48,311 bases of DNA from JARRQB01 sp965368585 (GTDB lineage: Bacteria; Pseudomonadota; Gammaproteobacteria; Chromatiales; Chromatiaceae). The stretch covers positions 1 through 48,311 of the forward strand of contig CBDUNM010000022.1 of assembly GCA_965368585.1 (NCBI GenBank), in the 5' to 3' direction. A program made the translations under genes and the position numbers. The stretch's first letter is position 1, and each line of letters starts with the position of its first letter. Of the stretch, positions 26,393 to 35,321 are shown piece by piece. The notes beneath the pieces were generated by a model, which saw only the letters and a program-made list of their open reading frames with translations, ran no database searches and was not told where the DNA came from.

Positions 26393-26653
26393 TTACATCG
26401 CCTTGATATGCGAGTTCAAGCGACTTTTGTGGCGTGCTGCCTTATTTCTATGAATCAAGCCTTTGCCGGCCATACTGTCCAGCAGGGGGATCGCCTCTTT
26501 GTAGGCCGCTCGCGCCTCTTCCTTTTTACCGGCATCGATCGCGTAAACCACCTTTTTGAGCGAGGTGCGCATGGCGTTGCGCTGCGAAGCATTGTTCTGG
26601 CGATGCTTTTCAGTCTGTCGGGCGCGCTTGCGAGCTTGAGCGGAATTCGCCAC
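26393..26653 (-). CDS. rpsT: 30S ribosomal protein S20
   Basis: S20 binds 16S rRNA at the bottom of the small subunit. The 86-residue, highly basic protein reads MANSAQARKRARQTEK at its start and ends in NKAARHKSRLNSHIKAM, typical of S20. The start codon is GTG with AGGAGA 5 bases upstream; E. coli rpsT uses UUG, and weak starts are linked there to S20 autoregulation, so similar control is possible. It is divergent from murJ, as in many gammaproteobacteria. Confidence 0.97.
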   Translation of the reverse strand: MANSAQARKRARQTEKHRQNNASQRNAMRTSLKKVVYAIDAGKKEEARAAYKEAIPLLDSMAGKGLIHRNKAARHKSRLNSHIKAM

Positions 26654-26700
26654 AAAAATCTCCTGATTCGGTTACTACGTATAGATACGAAAGACGCGGA

Positions 26701-26729
26701 AAGATACTGATAAGTGGCGAACCTGTCAA
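26701..26729 (-). promoter_or_regulatory. Sigma-70 promoter of rpsT
   Basis: On the minus strand, TTGACA (complement of 26724-26729) and TATCTT (complement of 26701-26706) are exactly 17 bases apart. The -35 box is perfect. The -10 box ends 47 bases before the rpsT start. Confidence 0.72.
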
Positions 26730-26851
26730 GTACGACGATGCGACGGGGGCAGCGGTTGAGGCTTCCGCGTCGAGCGAACTGCTTGGGTGGCGATACTGGT
26801 CCCGGCCTGGTCCGGCGCCACAGCATTGATACTTAGCCAGCACCCTGTCCA

Positions 26852-28447
26852 ATGCGCGGTTTTAAGATCATAATCGCGGGTTCGTATTTGTCGGAGTATG
26901 TCGTCCTGGCGTCCCTGCTCAGATCCCTGTCCACGGTCGGTGGATACACACTGGTATCGCGTGTACTCGGCTTCGCTCGTGATCTGGTGTACGCGCATGT
27001 GTTCGGCGCTGATGAGTATACCGACGCCTTTTTCGTGGCTTTCAAAATCCCGAATTTCTTGCGTCGTCTGTTTGCGGAAGGAGCGTTCGCCACCGCGTTC
27101 GTTCCGGTGCTCACCGAGTACAAGACCAAACGGGAGTTTGCTGAACTCAAGGAATTCGTCGATCACATGGCGGGGGCGTTGGGTCTGGTACTGTTGGTCG
27201 TATCCGTGCTGGGCGTCCTGGGTGCGCCCGTAATCGTATCGGTTTTCGCCTTCGGCTGGGTGCTTGGCGAGGAGCACGTCAAGCTCGCGTTGGCGGCAGA
27301 TATGCTACGGCTGACCTTCCCCTATCTTCTATTCATTTCACTGACCGCGTTTGCCGGCGGCATTCTCAATACCCATCAGCGATTCGCCGTACCGGCCTTT
27401 ACACCGGTGCTGTTGAATCTTGCAATGATCGGATGTGCCCTATGGCTGGCGCCGCTCATGGATACGCCCATCGTGGCGCTGGCCTGGGGTGTCTTTATCG
27501 CGGGGATCACGCAACTCGCGTTTCAAATACCGTTTTTGAGGCGCCTTCGGCTGCTGCCGGCCTTCAGGCCAAAGTTCAGAGATCCGGGCGTGCAGCGGGT
27601 GATGCGGTTGATGTTACCCGCGCTGTTTGCAGTATCCGTCACTCAGATCAATCTGCTGATCGATACGGTGCTGGCTTCGACGCTGCAAACGGGCAGTATT
27701 TCCTGGCTCTACTATTCGGACCGGTTGATGGAGTTTCCCCTGGGTATACTCGGAGTTGCTCTGGGTACGGTGATTTTGCCGCATTTGTCGCGCGAAGAGG
27801 CCACCGCTGCCCCGCAAGCATTCAGTCGAACCCTCGATTGGGGGTTGCGCACCAGCGTCATCCTGGGGGTACCCGCAGCCGTTGGGCTGGTGGTCCTTGC
27901 CGGACCGCTGTTCGCAACCCTGTTTCTTTCCGACGTGTTTCTGCCGAATGACGTATTCCAGGCGCGCCTCAGCCTGATGGCTTATTCATTAGGCCTGCTG
28001 GCCTTCATCCTGATAAAAGTGTTGGCACCGGGCTTCTACGCGCGGCAGGATACCAAGACGCCGGTGAAAATCGGCGTCATAGCCATGGTGGCGAATATGC
28101 TGCTCAATCTGCTGCTGATCTGGTGGTTGGCGCATGCCGGGCTCGCGCTGGCGACCAGCCTGGCCGCCTATCTCAACGCCGGCTTGCTGCTGGTTGGTTT
28201 GCGGCGTAGTGGTGTATATATTCCCGAAGCAGGTTGGTTTCGGCTGTGGCTCAAGGTCGGAGCTGGCTGCGTAGTGATGGGCGCGGTGTTGTGGACCATG
28301 TCCCCATCCCTGGACGTCTGGCTGGTGGCTTCGTCCGCGCGGCGCGTCGCATGGTTGGCTGGCACGATCCTCGCGGGTGCATTGAGTTATGCCTCGGTGC
28401 TGTTTTTACTCGGTTTCCGTCCGCGTCACTTTTTGGGTCGCCATTGA
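26852..28447 (+). CDS. murJ: Lipid II flippase MurJ
   Basis: MurJ moves the peptidoglycan precursor lipid II across the inner membrane. The 531-residue, highly hydrophobic protein (about 13-14 helices) shows the N-terminal family block STVGGYTLVSRVLGFARD and the FAEGAFATAFVPVLTEY segment with its conserved acidic and basic residues. Relatives begin only a few residues before LLRSLSTVGG, so the ATG at 26852 adds ~20 unusual residues; a TTG at 26888 is an alternative. It starts the murJ-lspA-ribF-ileS cluster. Confidence 0.94.
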   Translation: MRGFKIIIAGSYLSEYVVLASLLRSLSTVGGYTLVSRVLGFARDLVYAHVFGADEYTDAFFVAFKIPNFLRRLFAEGAFATAFVPVLTEYKTKREFAELKEFVDHMAGALGLVLLVVSVLGVLGAPVIVSVFAFGWVLGEEHVKLALAADMLRLTFPYLLFISLTAFAGGILNTHQRFAVPAFTPVLLNLAMIGCALWLAPLMDTPIVALAWGVFIAGITQLAFQIPFLRRLRLLPAFRPKFRDPGVQRVMRLMLPALFAVSVTQINLLIDTVLASTLQTGSISWLYYSDRLMEFPLGILGVALGTVILPHLSREEATAAPQAFSRTLDWGLRTSVILGVPAAVGLVVLAGPLFATLFLSDVFLPNDVFQARLSLMAYSLGLLAFILIKVLAPGFYARQDTKTPVKIGVIAMVANMLLNLLLIWWLAHAGLALATSLAAYLNAGLLLVGLRRSGVYIPEAGWFRLWLKVGAGCVVMGAVLWTMSPSLDVWLVASSARRVAWLAGTILAGALSYASVLFLLGFRPRHFLGRH

Positions 28448-28463
28448 AGTTCAAGGTGAATTG

Positions 28464-28955
28464 ATGCTGGTTTATTTAGGGTTGTCGGTAGCTGTCGTAG
28501 TGTTGGATCAGGTTAGTAAATACTGGATACAAGCCACTTTACTGCCGTACGAGCAGATTACTATTTGGCCGGTGTTCAATCTCACCCTAGTATTCAACCG
28601 GGGGGCGGCATTTAGTTTTTTGAGTAACGCCAGCGGTTGGCAGCGGCCCTTTTTCATCGGGTTGGCTGCACTGGTATCCTTGGTGCTCATTGTTTGGCTG
28701 ACCAGATTGAATCGTCGCGAGCGTTTGCTGGCGACAGGTTTGGCGTTGGTGATTGGTGGTGCTGTTGGCAACTTGATCGATAGGATCTGGTTGGGGCACG
28801 TGGTGGATTTTTTGGATTTTCACTGGGGCGACTGGCATTGGCCGGCGTTCAATGTTGCCGATAGTGCCATCACCTTGGGCGTAGCGCTGTTGTTGATCGA
28901 CGGTTTCTCCGGTCGGCGCTCGCGATCCGAAGTAGGCAACGCCAAAAGCGTATAA
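28464..28955 (+). CDS. lspA: Lipoprotein signal peptidase
   Basis: LspA cleaves the signal peptide of diacylglyceryl prolipoproteins in the inner membrane. The 163-residue protein has four membrane segments, the conserved FNRGAAFSFL motif and both catalytic aspartates, in HVVDFLDF (Asp115) and FNVADSAI (Asp133). The ATG at 28464, with AAGGTG upstream, gives the normal length; the longer frame overlaps murJ. In E. coli and Pseudomonas lspA follows ileS, whereas here it lies between murJ and ribF. Confidence 0.95.
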   Translation: MLVYLGLSVAVVVLDQVSKYWIQATLLPYEQITIWPVFNLTLVFNRGAAFSFLSNASGWQRPFFIGLAALVSLVLIVWLTRLNRRERLLATGLALVIGGAVGNLIDRIWLGHVVDFLDFHWGDWHWPAFNVADSAITLGVALLLIDGFSGRRSRSEVGNAKSV

Positions 28956-28956
28956 T
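28951..28956 (+). promoter_or_regulatory. Possible -10 box for ribF
   Basis: A perfect TATAAT overlaps the lspA stop codon 27 bases before the ribF start. There is no convincing -35 at the right distance, so it may be chance. Confidence 0.25.
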
Positions 28957-28982
28957 CACGATTTGTTGGATGACAACCGAAT

Positions 28983-29936
28983 ATGCAGCTTATTCGCGGC
29001 TTGCACAATCTGAATACCGGACATCGGGGCTGCGTCGCGACCATCGGTAATTTCGACGGCGTGCATCTGGGTCATCAGGCCGTGTTCGCGGCGTTGCGCG
29101 AGCGGGCCGAATCGCATTCGTTACCCGCCGTCGTGATTACCTTCGAGCCGCAGCCATTGGAATTCTTTCGCCCGTCGGAGGCGCCGGCGCGTTTGACGCG
29201 ATTACGGGAAAAGTTGTGTGCGATCCAGGATTGCCGCATCGATCGCGTAATGCTGCTTGAATTCAACGCGGCCATGGCTCGGATGAGCGCGACCGATTTT
29301 ATCGATCGCTTGATCGTGCGCGGACTGGGGGTGGAGCACCTGTTGGTCGGCGACGACTTCAAATTCGGCAAAGACCGGACTGGCAGTTATTCGACCCTGC
29401 TCAGCGCGGGAAAACAGTTCGGTTTCGGCGTCGAGAATCTCGATACCGTTGCGCACCGCGACGCCCGGATCAGCAGCACGCGAATACGCCGGGCGCTGGC
29501 CCGCGGCGAACTGGCGGAAGCGGCGGCCTGCCTCGGGCGTACTTATCGTATTTGCGGGCGTGTGGCGCACGGCGATAAGCGGGGCCGTACTATCGGTTTT
29601 CCGACCATGAACGTCGACATGCACCGCCGGGTGAGTCCGTTGCACGGGGTGTTTGCCGTAAAGGTCGGCGGTTTGGAAAAGCGCAGCATGCCGGGGGTCG
29701 CGAATATCGGTACCCGGCCCACTGTGATCGGAAGTTCTCGTTATCTCCTGGAAGTCCACCTGTTCGACTTTGCGCGCGAGGTCTACGGCCAGCACGTTGA
29801 CGTGGAATTTGTCGAGCGCATACGCGACGAGAAAAAATTCGCCTCGTTCGAGCAACTGCGCAAGCAAATCGAGCACGACAGCTCGGTCGCCCGCCACATT
29901 TTGCAGGCCGACGCCGTTTCCAGCCAGGCTGTTTGA
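28983..29936 (+). CDS. ribF: Bifunctional riboflavin kinase / FAD synthetase
   Basis: RibF converts riboflavin to FMN and then FAD. The N-terminal FAD-synthetase domain has TIGNFDGVHLGHQAV and the ISSTRIRRAL motif. The C-terminal kinase domain (about residues 185-305) has KRGRTIGFPTMNV. At 317 residues it is full length. It precedes ileS by 40 bases on the same strand, the classic ribF-ileS pairing. The start ATG at 28983 gives the standard MQLIRG N-terminus. Confidence 0.96.
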   Translation: MQLIRGLHNLNTGHRGCVATIGNFDGVHLGHQAVFAALRERAESHSLPAVVITFEPQPLEFFRPSEAPARLTRLREKLCAIQDCRIDRVMLLEFNAAMARMSATDFIDRLIVRGLGVEHLLVGDDFKFGKDRTGSYSTLLSAGKQFGFGVENLDTVAHRDARISSTRIRRALARGELAEAAACLGRTYRICGRVAHGDKRGRTIGFPTMNVDMHRRVSPLHGVFAVKVGGLEKRSMPGVANIGTRPTVIGSSRYLLEVHLFDFAREVYGQHVDVEFVERIRDEKKFASFEQLRKQIEHDSSVARHILQADAVSSQAV

Positions 29937-29976
29937 ATTCTATATAACCGTTCCACTAAACAAGGCGATACCGCCC

Positions 29977-32805
29977 GTGAGCAATTATAAGGACACCCTC
30001 AACCTGCCCTTCACCAAGTTTGCGATGAGGGCCAATCTCTCCCAACGGGAACCTGAAATGCTGCAGCAGTGGCAGCAGGGTGGGTTGTATAAAAAAATTC
30101 GCGCCGCCTGCGCCGGTCGGCCGAAATTCGTGCTGCATGACGGCCCTCCCTACGCCAATGGCGAAATTCACATCGGGCATGCGGTCAACAAGTTGATCAA
30201 AGACATCATCGTCAAGAGCCGGACGCTGGATGGATTCGATGCGCCCTATGTGCCGGGCTGGGACTGTCATGGATTGCCAATCGAGTTACAGGTGGAGAAA
30301 AAGGTAGGCAAGCCCGGGCACAAGGTTTCGGCCAACGAATTTCGCAAGGCGTGTCGTGAATACGCGATGCAGCAGGTTGAAAAGCAGAAAGCGGATTTTA
30401 TCCGGCTCGGCGTCTTCGGCGACTGGGAAAACCCGTACCTCACCATGAACTTTCGCCAGGAAGCGGACATCATTCGTTCGTTGGGACGCATCGTCGCCAA
30501 CGGGCATGTTCACAAAGGCTACAAGCCGGTGCACTGGTGTACCGACTGCGGTTCCGCTTTGGCCGAAGCCGAAGTCGAATATAAAGACAAGGAATCGCAT
30601 GCGATCGACGTTCGCTTCGGTGTCGTTGACGAGGCGGCGTTTCTGGAGCTGGTTCATTTTGAAAACTCGGATGCGGGCAACGGCGACATTTCCGTGATCA
30701 TCTGGACTACGACGCCTTGGACGCTGCCCGCCAATCAGGCGGTCGCGCTCAATCCCGATTTGGAATACGCGCTGATTCAGACTCGGTTGAATGGCGAACA
30801 TGAACGTTTTTTGCTGGCGACCGGTCTGCTCGCTGAGACCCTGCGACGCTGGGGCGTCGAAGACTATCGCATCGTGGGTCACCTCAAGGGCCATGTGTTG
30901 GAGGGTATGAAGCTGCGCCATCCTTTTTACGCGCGTGAAGTGCCGATTATCCTGGGCGAGCACGTGACACTCGAAGCCGGAACGGGTGCGGTACATACGG
31001 CGCCGGGACACGGGCTGGATGACTACATCATCGGCCAGCGTTACGACTTGCCGGTGGACAACCCGGTGGGCGGTAACGGGTGTTTTGTTGCAGGTACAGA
31101 ACTGTTTGCTGGCGAGCACGTGTTCAATGCCAACACCCAAGTGATCGACGTACTCAAGCAGCGCGGCCAGCTGGTACGCGAAGCGTGTTTTACCCATAGC
31201 TACCCCTGCTGCTGGCGGCACAAGACCCCGATTATCTTTCGCGCGACACCGCAGTGGTTTGTCAGCATGGAGCAGAAGGGCTTGCGCGATGCGGCGTTGC
31301 GTGAAATCGAGCAGGTTACCTTTACCCCGGATTGGGGCAAAGCACGGATTCAGGGCATGGTCGAGGGGCGGCCCGACTGGTGTATCTCGCGCCAACGCAC
31401 CTGGGGCGTGCCGATTGCCCTGTTCATCCATAAACAAAGCGGCGAGTTGCATCCGGATACCGCGCGTTTGGTCGAGGAGGTTGCACAACGCGTCGAGACC
31501 GGAGGCATCGAAGCCTGGTTCCAACTCGAAGTAGAAGACGTGTTAGGCGCCGAGGCACAGCACTACGAGAAGGTGGCTGATACGCTCGATGTCTGGTTTG
31601 ACTCGGGCGTGACCCACGCGTGTGTGCTGGACCGGCGAGCGGAACTGGCGCGCCCGGCTGACTTGTACCTGGAAGGCTCCGACCAGCACCGCGGCTGGTT
31701 TCAATCGTCACTCCTCAGTTCAGTGGCTATGTTTGACGCAGCACCTTACCGGGAGGTCTTAACCCACGGATTCACCGTCGATGCGCAAGGCCATAAAATG
31801 TCCAAATCGCTGGGCAACGTGGTGAGTCCGCAAAGCGTGATGAAAACGTTGGGTGCCGATATCATTCGTCTGTGGGTGACCGCCACCGACTACAGCGGTG
31901 AAATGTCGGTCTCCGACGAAATCCTGAAGCGCACCTCCGACGCTTACCGCCGGATTCGCAATACATCGCGCTTTCTGTTGGCCAATCTCAATGGCTTCGA
32001 TCCTGGCACCGATGCTGTTGCACCGCAGGCAATGATCCGGCTCGACCGATGGGCCGTCGATCGGGCGCTGCAGCTGCAGGAGGAGATCATCCACGCCTAT
32101 CGAGATTATCAGTTTCATTTGATCTATCAAAAGATCCACAATTTTTGCGTCGTGGATATGGGTGGTTTTTATCTGGACATCATCAAGGATCGCCAGTACA
32201 CGACTCGGGTGGACAGCCTGCCGCGGCGCTCCTGCCAAACCGCGATGCACCATATAATTCAGGCCATGGTGCGGTGGTTGGCGCCGGTGCTGAGTTTTAC
32301 CGCGGAAGAGATCTGGCAGCAGTTACCGGGTGAGCGCGGTGAGACCGTGTTTACCGAAACCTGGTACCAAGGCCTGTTGCCGCTCGACTTGGGTGAGAAG
32401 CTCAATCGTCCGTTCTGGCAGACGCTGCTGCGCGTGAAGCAGGCGGTGGCACCGCATCTGGAGGCGGCCAGAAAGGACGGACGGATCGGTTCCGCGTTGG
32501 ATGCCGAGCTGGACCTGTATTGTGCGGAGAATTTGCGGGAAACACTCGAATTGTTGGGCGACGAACTGCGGTTTGCGACCATCACCTCCTACGCCCGACT
32601 GCATCTCTTGTCCGAACAGCCGGACGACGCTATTGCGACCGAACTCGACGGCTTGGCGGTGTTGGTGAAAAGCAGCGTCTACGACAAATGCCCGCGTTGC
32701 TGGCACCACCGCGAGGATGTAGGTTCCGTCCCAGACCATCCCGAGCTTTGCGGTCGATGCGCGATTAACGTCGATGGCGAGGGTGAAACCCGAACCTATA
32801 TTTAG
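29977..32805 (+). CDS. ileS: Isoleucyl-tRNA synthetase
   Basis: A class I synthetase charges tRNA-Ile. HIGH occurs in NGEIHIGHAVNK and KMSKS in GHKMSKSLGNV. The editing domain has TTTPWTLPANQAV, and the C-terminal zinc finger has four cysteines (KCPRCW ... LCGRCA). The frame runs back to 29770 inside ribF. Relatives begin at NYKDTLNLP, so the GTG at 29977 (VSNYKD, AAGG about 12 bases upstream) is chosen, giving 942 residues, the usual length. Confidence 0.96.
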   Translation: MSNYKDTLNLPFTKFAMRANLSQREPEMLQQWQQGGLYKKIRAACAGRPKFVLHDGPPYANGEIHIGHAVNKLIKDIIVKSRTLDGFDAPYVPGWDCHGLPIELQVEKKVGKPGHKVSANEFRKACREYAMQQVEKQKADFIRLGVFGDWENPYLTMNFRQEADIIRSLGRIVANGHVHKGYKPVHWCTDCGSALAEAEVEYKDKESHAIDVRFGVVDEAAFLELVHFENSDAGNGDISVIIWTTTPWTLPANQAVALNPDLEYALIQTRLNGEHERFLLATGLLAETLRRWGVEDYRIVGHLKGHVLEGMKLRHPFYAREVPIILGEHVTLEAGTGAVHTAPGHGLDDYIIGQRYDLPVDNPVGGNGCFVAGTELFAGEHVFNANTQVIDVLKQRGQLVREACFTHSYPCCWRHKTPIIFRATPQWFVSMEQKGLRDAALREIEQVTFTPDWGKARIQGMVEGRPDWCISRQRTWGVPIALFIHKQSGELHPDTARLVEEVAQRVETGGIEAWFQLEVEDVLGAEAQHYEKVADTLDVWFDSGVTHACVLDRRAELARPADLYLEGSDQHRGWFQSSLLSSVAMFDAAPYREVLTHGFTVDAQGHKMSKSLGNVVSPQSVMKTLGADIIRLWVTATDYSGEMSVSDEILKRTSDAYRRIRNTSRFLLANLNGFDPGTDAVAPQAMIRLDRWAVDRALQLQEEIIHAYRDYQFHLIYQKIHNFCVVDMGGFYLDIIKDRQYTTRVDSLPRRSCQTAMHHIIQAMVRWLAPVLSFTAEEIWQQLPGERGETVFTETWYQGLLPLDLGEKLNRPFWQTLLRVKQAVAPHLEAARKDGRIGSALDAELDLYCAENLRETLELLGDELRFATITSYARLHLLSEQPDDAIATELDGLAVLVKSSVYDKCPRCWHHREDVGSVPDHPELCGRCAINVDGEGETRTYI

Positions 32806-33179
32806 CTTGTTGCGGCGGATGGTGCGTAAAACGCGCGGCCTTGTTCAGCGGGAGCGCGAAACGCTTGGTTGAATTTATTCAATGCGTGAAGATTTTTTCT
32901 CTCAGCCGGAGAGCGAGATGACCCGGTTGTCGTCCCGACAACCGGGGTAATGCCACGGGGCGCCTGGATCTTCCTGATTTCCTTGTTAACGCGTCCTTTC
33001 GTCATTCCCGTCCTTGAAGAAGGCCCTGTTCATGTGACGTGGACAATATACCCTTGGCGCGCAACGCGCGTCTGTCGCGTAATCCCGAAATATACGTAGG
33101 ATTCGTCCGAGGATTTGAAGTGGTCGCAGGTGCAAGGGGTTTCGTTCCCCAAATCATTGCATAAAGGGAATGCGCTTGA
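32806..33179. other. Gene-free region after ileS, with a strong hairpin
   Basis: About 370 bases hold no supportable gene; the minus-strand 67-codon frame is not protein-like. The main structure is the perfect hairpin at 32932-32956. Confidence 0.45.
32932..32956. repeat. Perfect 11-bp hairpin downstream of ileS
   Basis: CCCGGTTGTCG and CGACAACCGGG pair perfectly around the 3-base loop TCC. No T-run follows on the plus strand. It could be a Rho-assisted end or an RNA 3' stabiliser for the ileS transcript. Confidence 0.5.
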
Positions 33180-34392
33180 ATGGATATCGAGATCATTCAC
33201 CATGGTGCGCGCGACGGCGTGACCGGGTCTTGCCATGAGCTGAGAATCGACTCGTCCATCGGCATCCTGATCGATTGTGGATTGTTTCAGGGCGCGGAGA
33301 CCTCGCCTGGTGGCGCGAGCAGCGATCGATTGGAGATCGATTTTCCTTCCGGGTTTATCGAAGCATTGGTTTACACCCATGTGCATATCGATCACGTCGG
33401 CAGGGTGACTTATTTGCTGGCAGCGGGTTTTGACGGTCCGATCTATTGTTCGGAACCGTCGGTGTTGCTCCTGTTGTTGGTGCTTGAAGATTCGCTGCGG
33501 GTCGGTGTCACCAGGGACCGGGACTTGATCGCCAGGGTCATCGATCGTCTCCGCAAGCAATCGGTACGCTTGCCGTACAAACATTGGCGAAACCTGTCGC
33601 TTGATGGGGATGCGACTCTGGCGATTCGTCTGCAGCGCGCCGTGCAGCATGCACTGGAGGGCGGCGATACGGTATTGATTCCTGCTTTTCAGCATTGGCC
33701 GCACCCAAGAATTGTTGAACGAGTTGGAGCAGACGATACATCGCAACCGCGGTCAGACAGTAGGCAAACACGCTTGGGACGAGTTGGAAATCGTGCTCGA
33801 TTCACCGTTGGCCGCGCGCTTTACCGAGGCCTGTCGCGAACTCCGTCCGTATTGGGAAGCCGAGTCGAGACGACGCCTTGCAGCGGGCCTGCACCCCCTG
33901 AGCTTCGAGAAGTTGACCACCATCGGCGATGACGAAGAACGCTTGCAAACGGTGGACTATCTCGCTCGAACCGGGCGTCCCGCCGTTGTCATCGCGGCGG
34001 GCGGTATGTGCGCGGGAGGAAGGGTCGTCAACTATCTCAAGGCGATGCTCGAAGAGCCGAGGCACGATGTTCTGTTTGTCGGTTATCAGGCCAGGGATAC
34101 CCCGGGGCGCGACATCCAGCGCTACGGACTGCGGGGTGGATACCCCGATATCGACAACCCGCGTTACATTATACGCGCCCGCGTGCAAACGATCAGCGGG
34201 TATTCCGCACACGCGGATCAGGCGGACCTGCTACGGTTCGTCATGCGGATGCGCAGGCCGCCGGATTGGCGCGCTTGTGGACCGGCCCGAAGGGAGCCCC
34301 GCTACCGGGCCAATACAGCGTTGCACTTCTTGAAATGGGCCTGCCATTCCCTGCGAAGTGCGCCTTGGCTTGGCCCGGTAGCGGGGCTCTGA
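33180..34392 (+). pseudogene. Decayed beta-CASP metallo-beta-lactamase-fold RNase-like gene
   Basis: The first frame (33180 on) has the MBL start MDIEIIHHGARDGVTGS and the zinc motif THVHIDHVG. After RLQRA it jumps to VQHALEGGDTVLIPAF, where relatives have ~65 more residues containing GHILGSAYVE and SGDLG with further zinc ligands. The sequence then continues in another frame. Relatives read IPAFSIGRTQELL; here one extra T in the TTTT at 33686-33689 shifts the frame, and the remainder (LLNELEQTIHRN ... GGMCAGGR ... SGYSAHADQADLL) is found from 33712. The last ~40 residues after RMRRPP are unlike the family and overlap a palindrome. Intact members are predicted RNA-processing exonucleases (Ysh1/RNase J-like). 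The gene is probably inactive. Confidence 0.82.
34294..34389. repeat. Nested 96-nt palindrome
   Basis: Three sets of complementary arms are nested. Outer arms at 34294-34313 and 34370-34389 are perfect over 20 bases (GAGCCCCGCTACCGGGCCAA). Middle arms GCACTTC/GAAGTGC are at 34323-34329 and 34355-34361. Inner arms AATGG/CCATT are at 34334-34338 and 34344-34348. It overlaps the ruined 3' end of the MBL pseudogene and lies 31 bases from the btuF stop. It could be an inserted short palindromic element or a bidirectional terminator, though no T-run is present. Confidence 0.75.
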
Positions 34393-34419
34393 GAGTCAAC
34401 GAACTCACCAAGCAGCCCA

Positions 34420-35259
34420 CTAGCGCTCCACCGTGTCGGCTTGGCCGCATACTTGCCGCAATGCCGCCAATATGCGTGGGGTAGGCCGATCCCAGGCCGT
34501 GGGTACGCGTATGACTCGCGGCGCGATCTGTCTGCCAACCTCGGTCAGTTCGGAGGCGAGGACCAGATCGGGATGCCTGGCCAATACCGCCTCCTCGGTG
34601 GGAGAGAAGACGCTGCGGTCGACGTCGGCGAAGACGTTGACAAAGCCGATCCGGGTCAACGCGTCATTGGCCCAGTGCCGCCCGCCATAGGTTAGCGCCG
34701 GTCGATCCCAGAGCTGATAGTAGGTCCGTCGCACAGGTGCGTCGGTGCGGCAAACCCGCGCCAGCCCGAGTTCCAGTAGCTCTGCCGCGCGCTGGGCTTG
34801 CGATGTGGTACCCGCCAATACGCCGAGCTTGCGCAGGCTTTCCGGAATCTGATTCAGCGACTGTGGTTCGCTGCGGAAGACGGGTATCCCGCGGCGGTCG
34901 AGCCACGCGAGATCGAATAGGCGACTTCCGCTATGCCAAGCGACGACCAAGTCAGGTTGCAGCTGCAGCAGGCGCTCGCGGTCGACGCCGCCCGAGCCGC
35001 CGATGCGGGGCAGGGCGGCGGCTTCGGCGGGATAGTCGCTGTAAGACGCGACGGCAATCAGTTTGTCGCCCGCCCCGGCGGCAAAGACGAGTTCGGTTGC
35101 ATGCGGCGACAGGGTGACGATTCGTGCAGCGGGGTGGTTGAGTGTCACTCGGCGCCCGGTATCGTCGGCAACGGACAACATGGCGCCGTTGGCGGCCGCC
35201 GCTATTGCAAGGCATACGATTCCCAGGCATCGGTTGGACCAGGTAGGGGTCAAGCTCAT
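34420..35259 (-). CDS. btuF: Cobalamin-binding periplasmic protein (BtuF-like)
   Basis: A 279-residue class III solute-binding protein has a signal peptide (about 1-26) and two lobes joined by a helix. The family pattern RIVTLSPHATELVFAAGAGDKLIAVASYSDYP, with the conserved acidic residues, and LLQLQPDLVVAW match vitamin B12-binding BtuF. BtuF delivers cobalamin to the BtuCD importer; those genes are not in the window. It lies behind a CobC-like phosphatase on the same strand, consistent with cobalamin salvage. An Fe-siderophore or heme binder is a less likely alternative. Confidence 0.8.
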   Translation of the reverse strand: MSLTPTWSNRCLGIVCLAIAAAANGAMLSVADDTGRRVTLNHPAARIVTLSPHATELVFAAGAGDKLIAVASYSDYPAEAAALPRIGGSGGVDRERLLQLQPDLVVAWHSGSRLFDLAWLDRRGIPVFRSEPQSLNQIPESLRKLGVLAGTTSQAQRAAELLELGLARVCRTDAPVRRTYYQLWDRPALTYGGRHWANDALTRIGFVNVFADVDRSVFSPTEEAVLARHPDLVLASELTEVGRQIAPRVIRVPTAWDRPTPRILAALRQVCGQADTVER

Positions 35260-35270
35260 AGCTTTCTAGG

Positions 35271-35306
35271 AAAATGCAGCGATGCGGCGGCGGGCCGATG
35301 CATTTT
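35271..35306. repeat. Inverted repeat between the cobC-like and btuF genes
   Basis: AAAATGCA and TGCATTTT are perfect 8-base arms 20 bases apart, with a second GC-rich match possible in the loop. It could be a weak terminator or operator upstream of btuF. I see no cobalamin riboswitch core here. Confidence 0.35.
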
Positions 35307-35321
35307 CAGGCAGGACCGAGA

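Noticed and set aside
30286..31524. 412-codon minus-strand frame inside ileS
   Set aside because: It is antisense to certain ileS coding sequence, has no family resemblance, and arises from codon bias in GC-rich DNA.
32802..33005. 67-codon minus-strand frame after ileS
   Set aside because: It spans the hairpin at 32932-32956, has no family resemblance and no ribosome site.
35260..35321. Cobalamin riboswitch between the cobC-like gene and btuF
   Set aside because: The gap is only 62 bases and lacks the B12-box core, so it is too short for that riboswitch.
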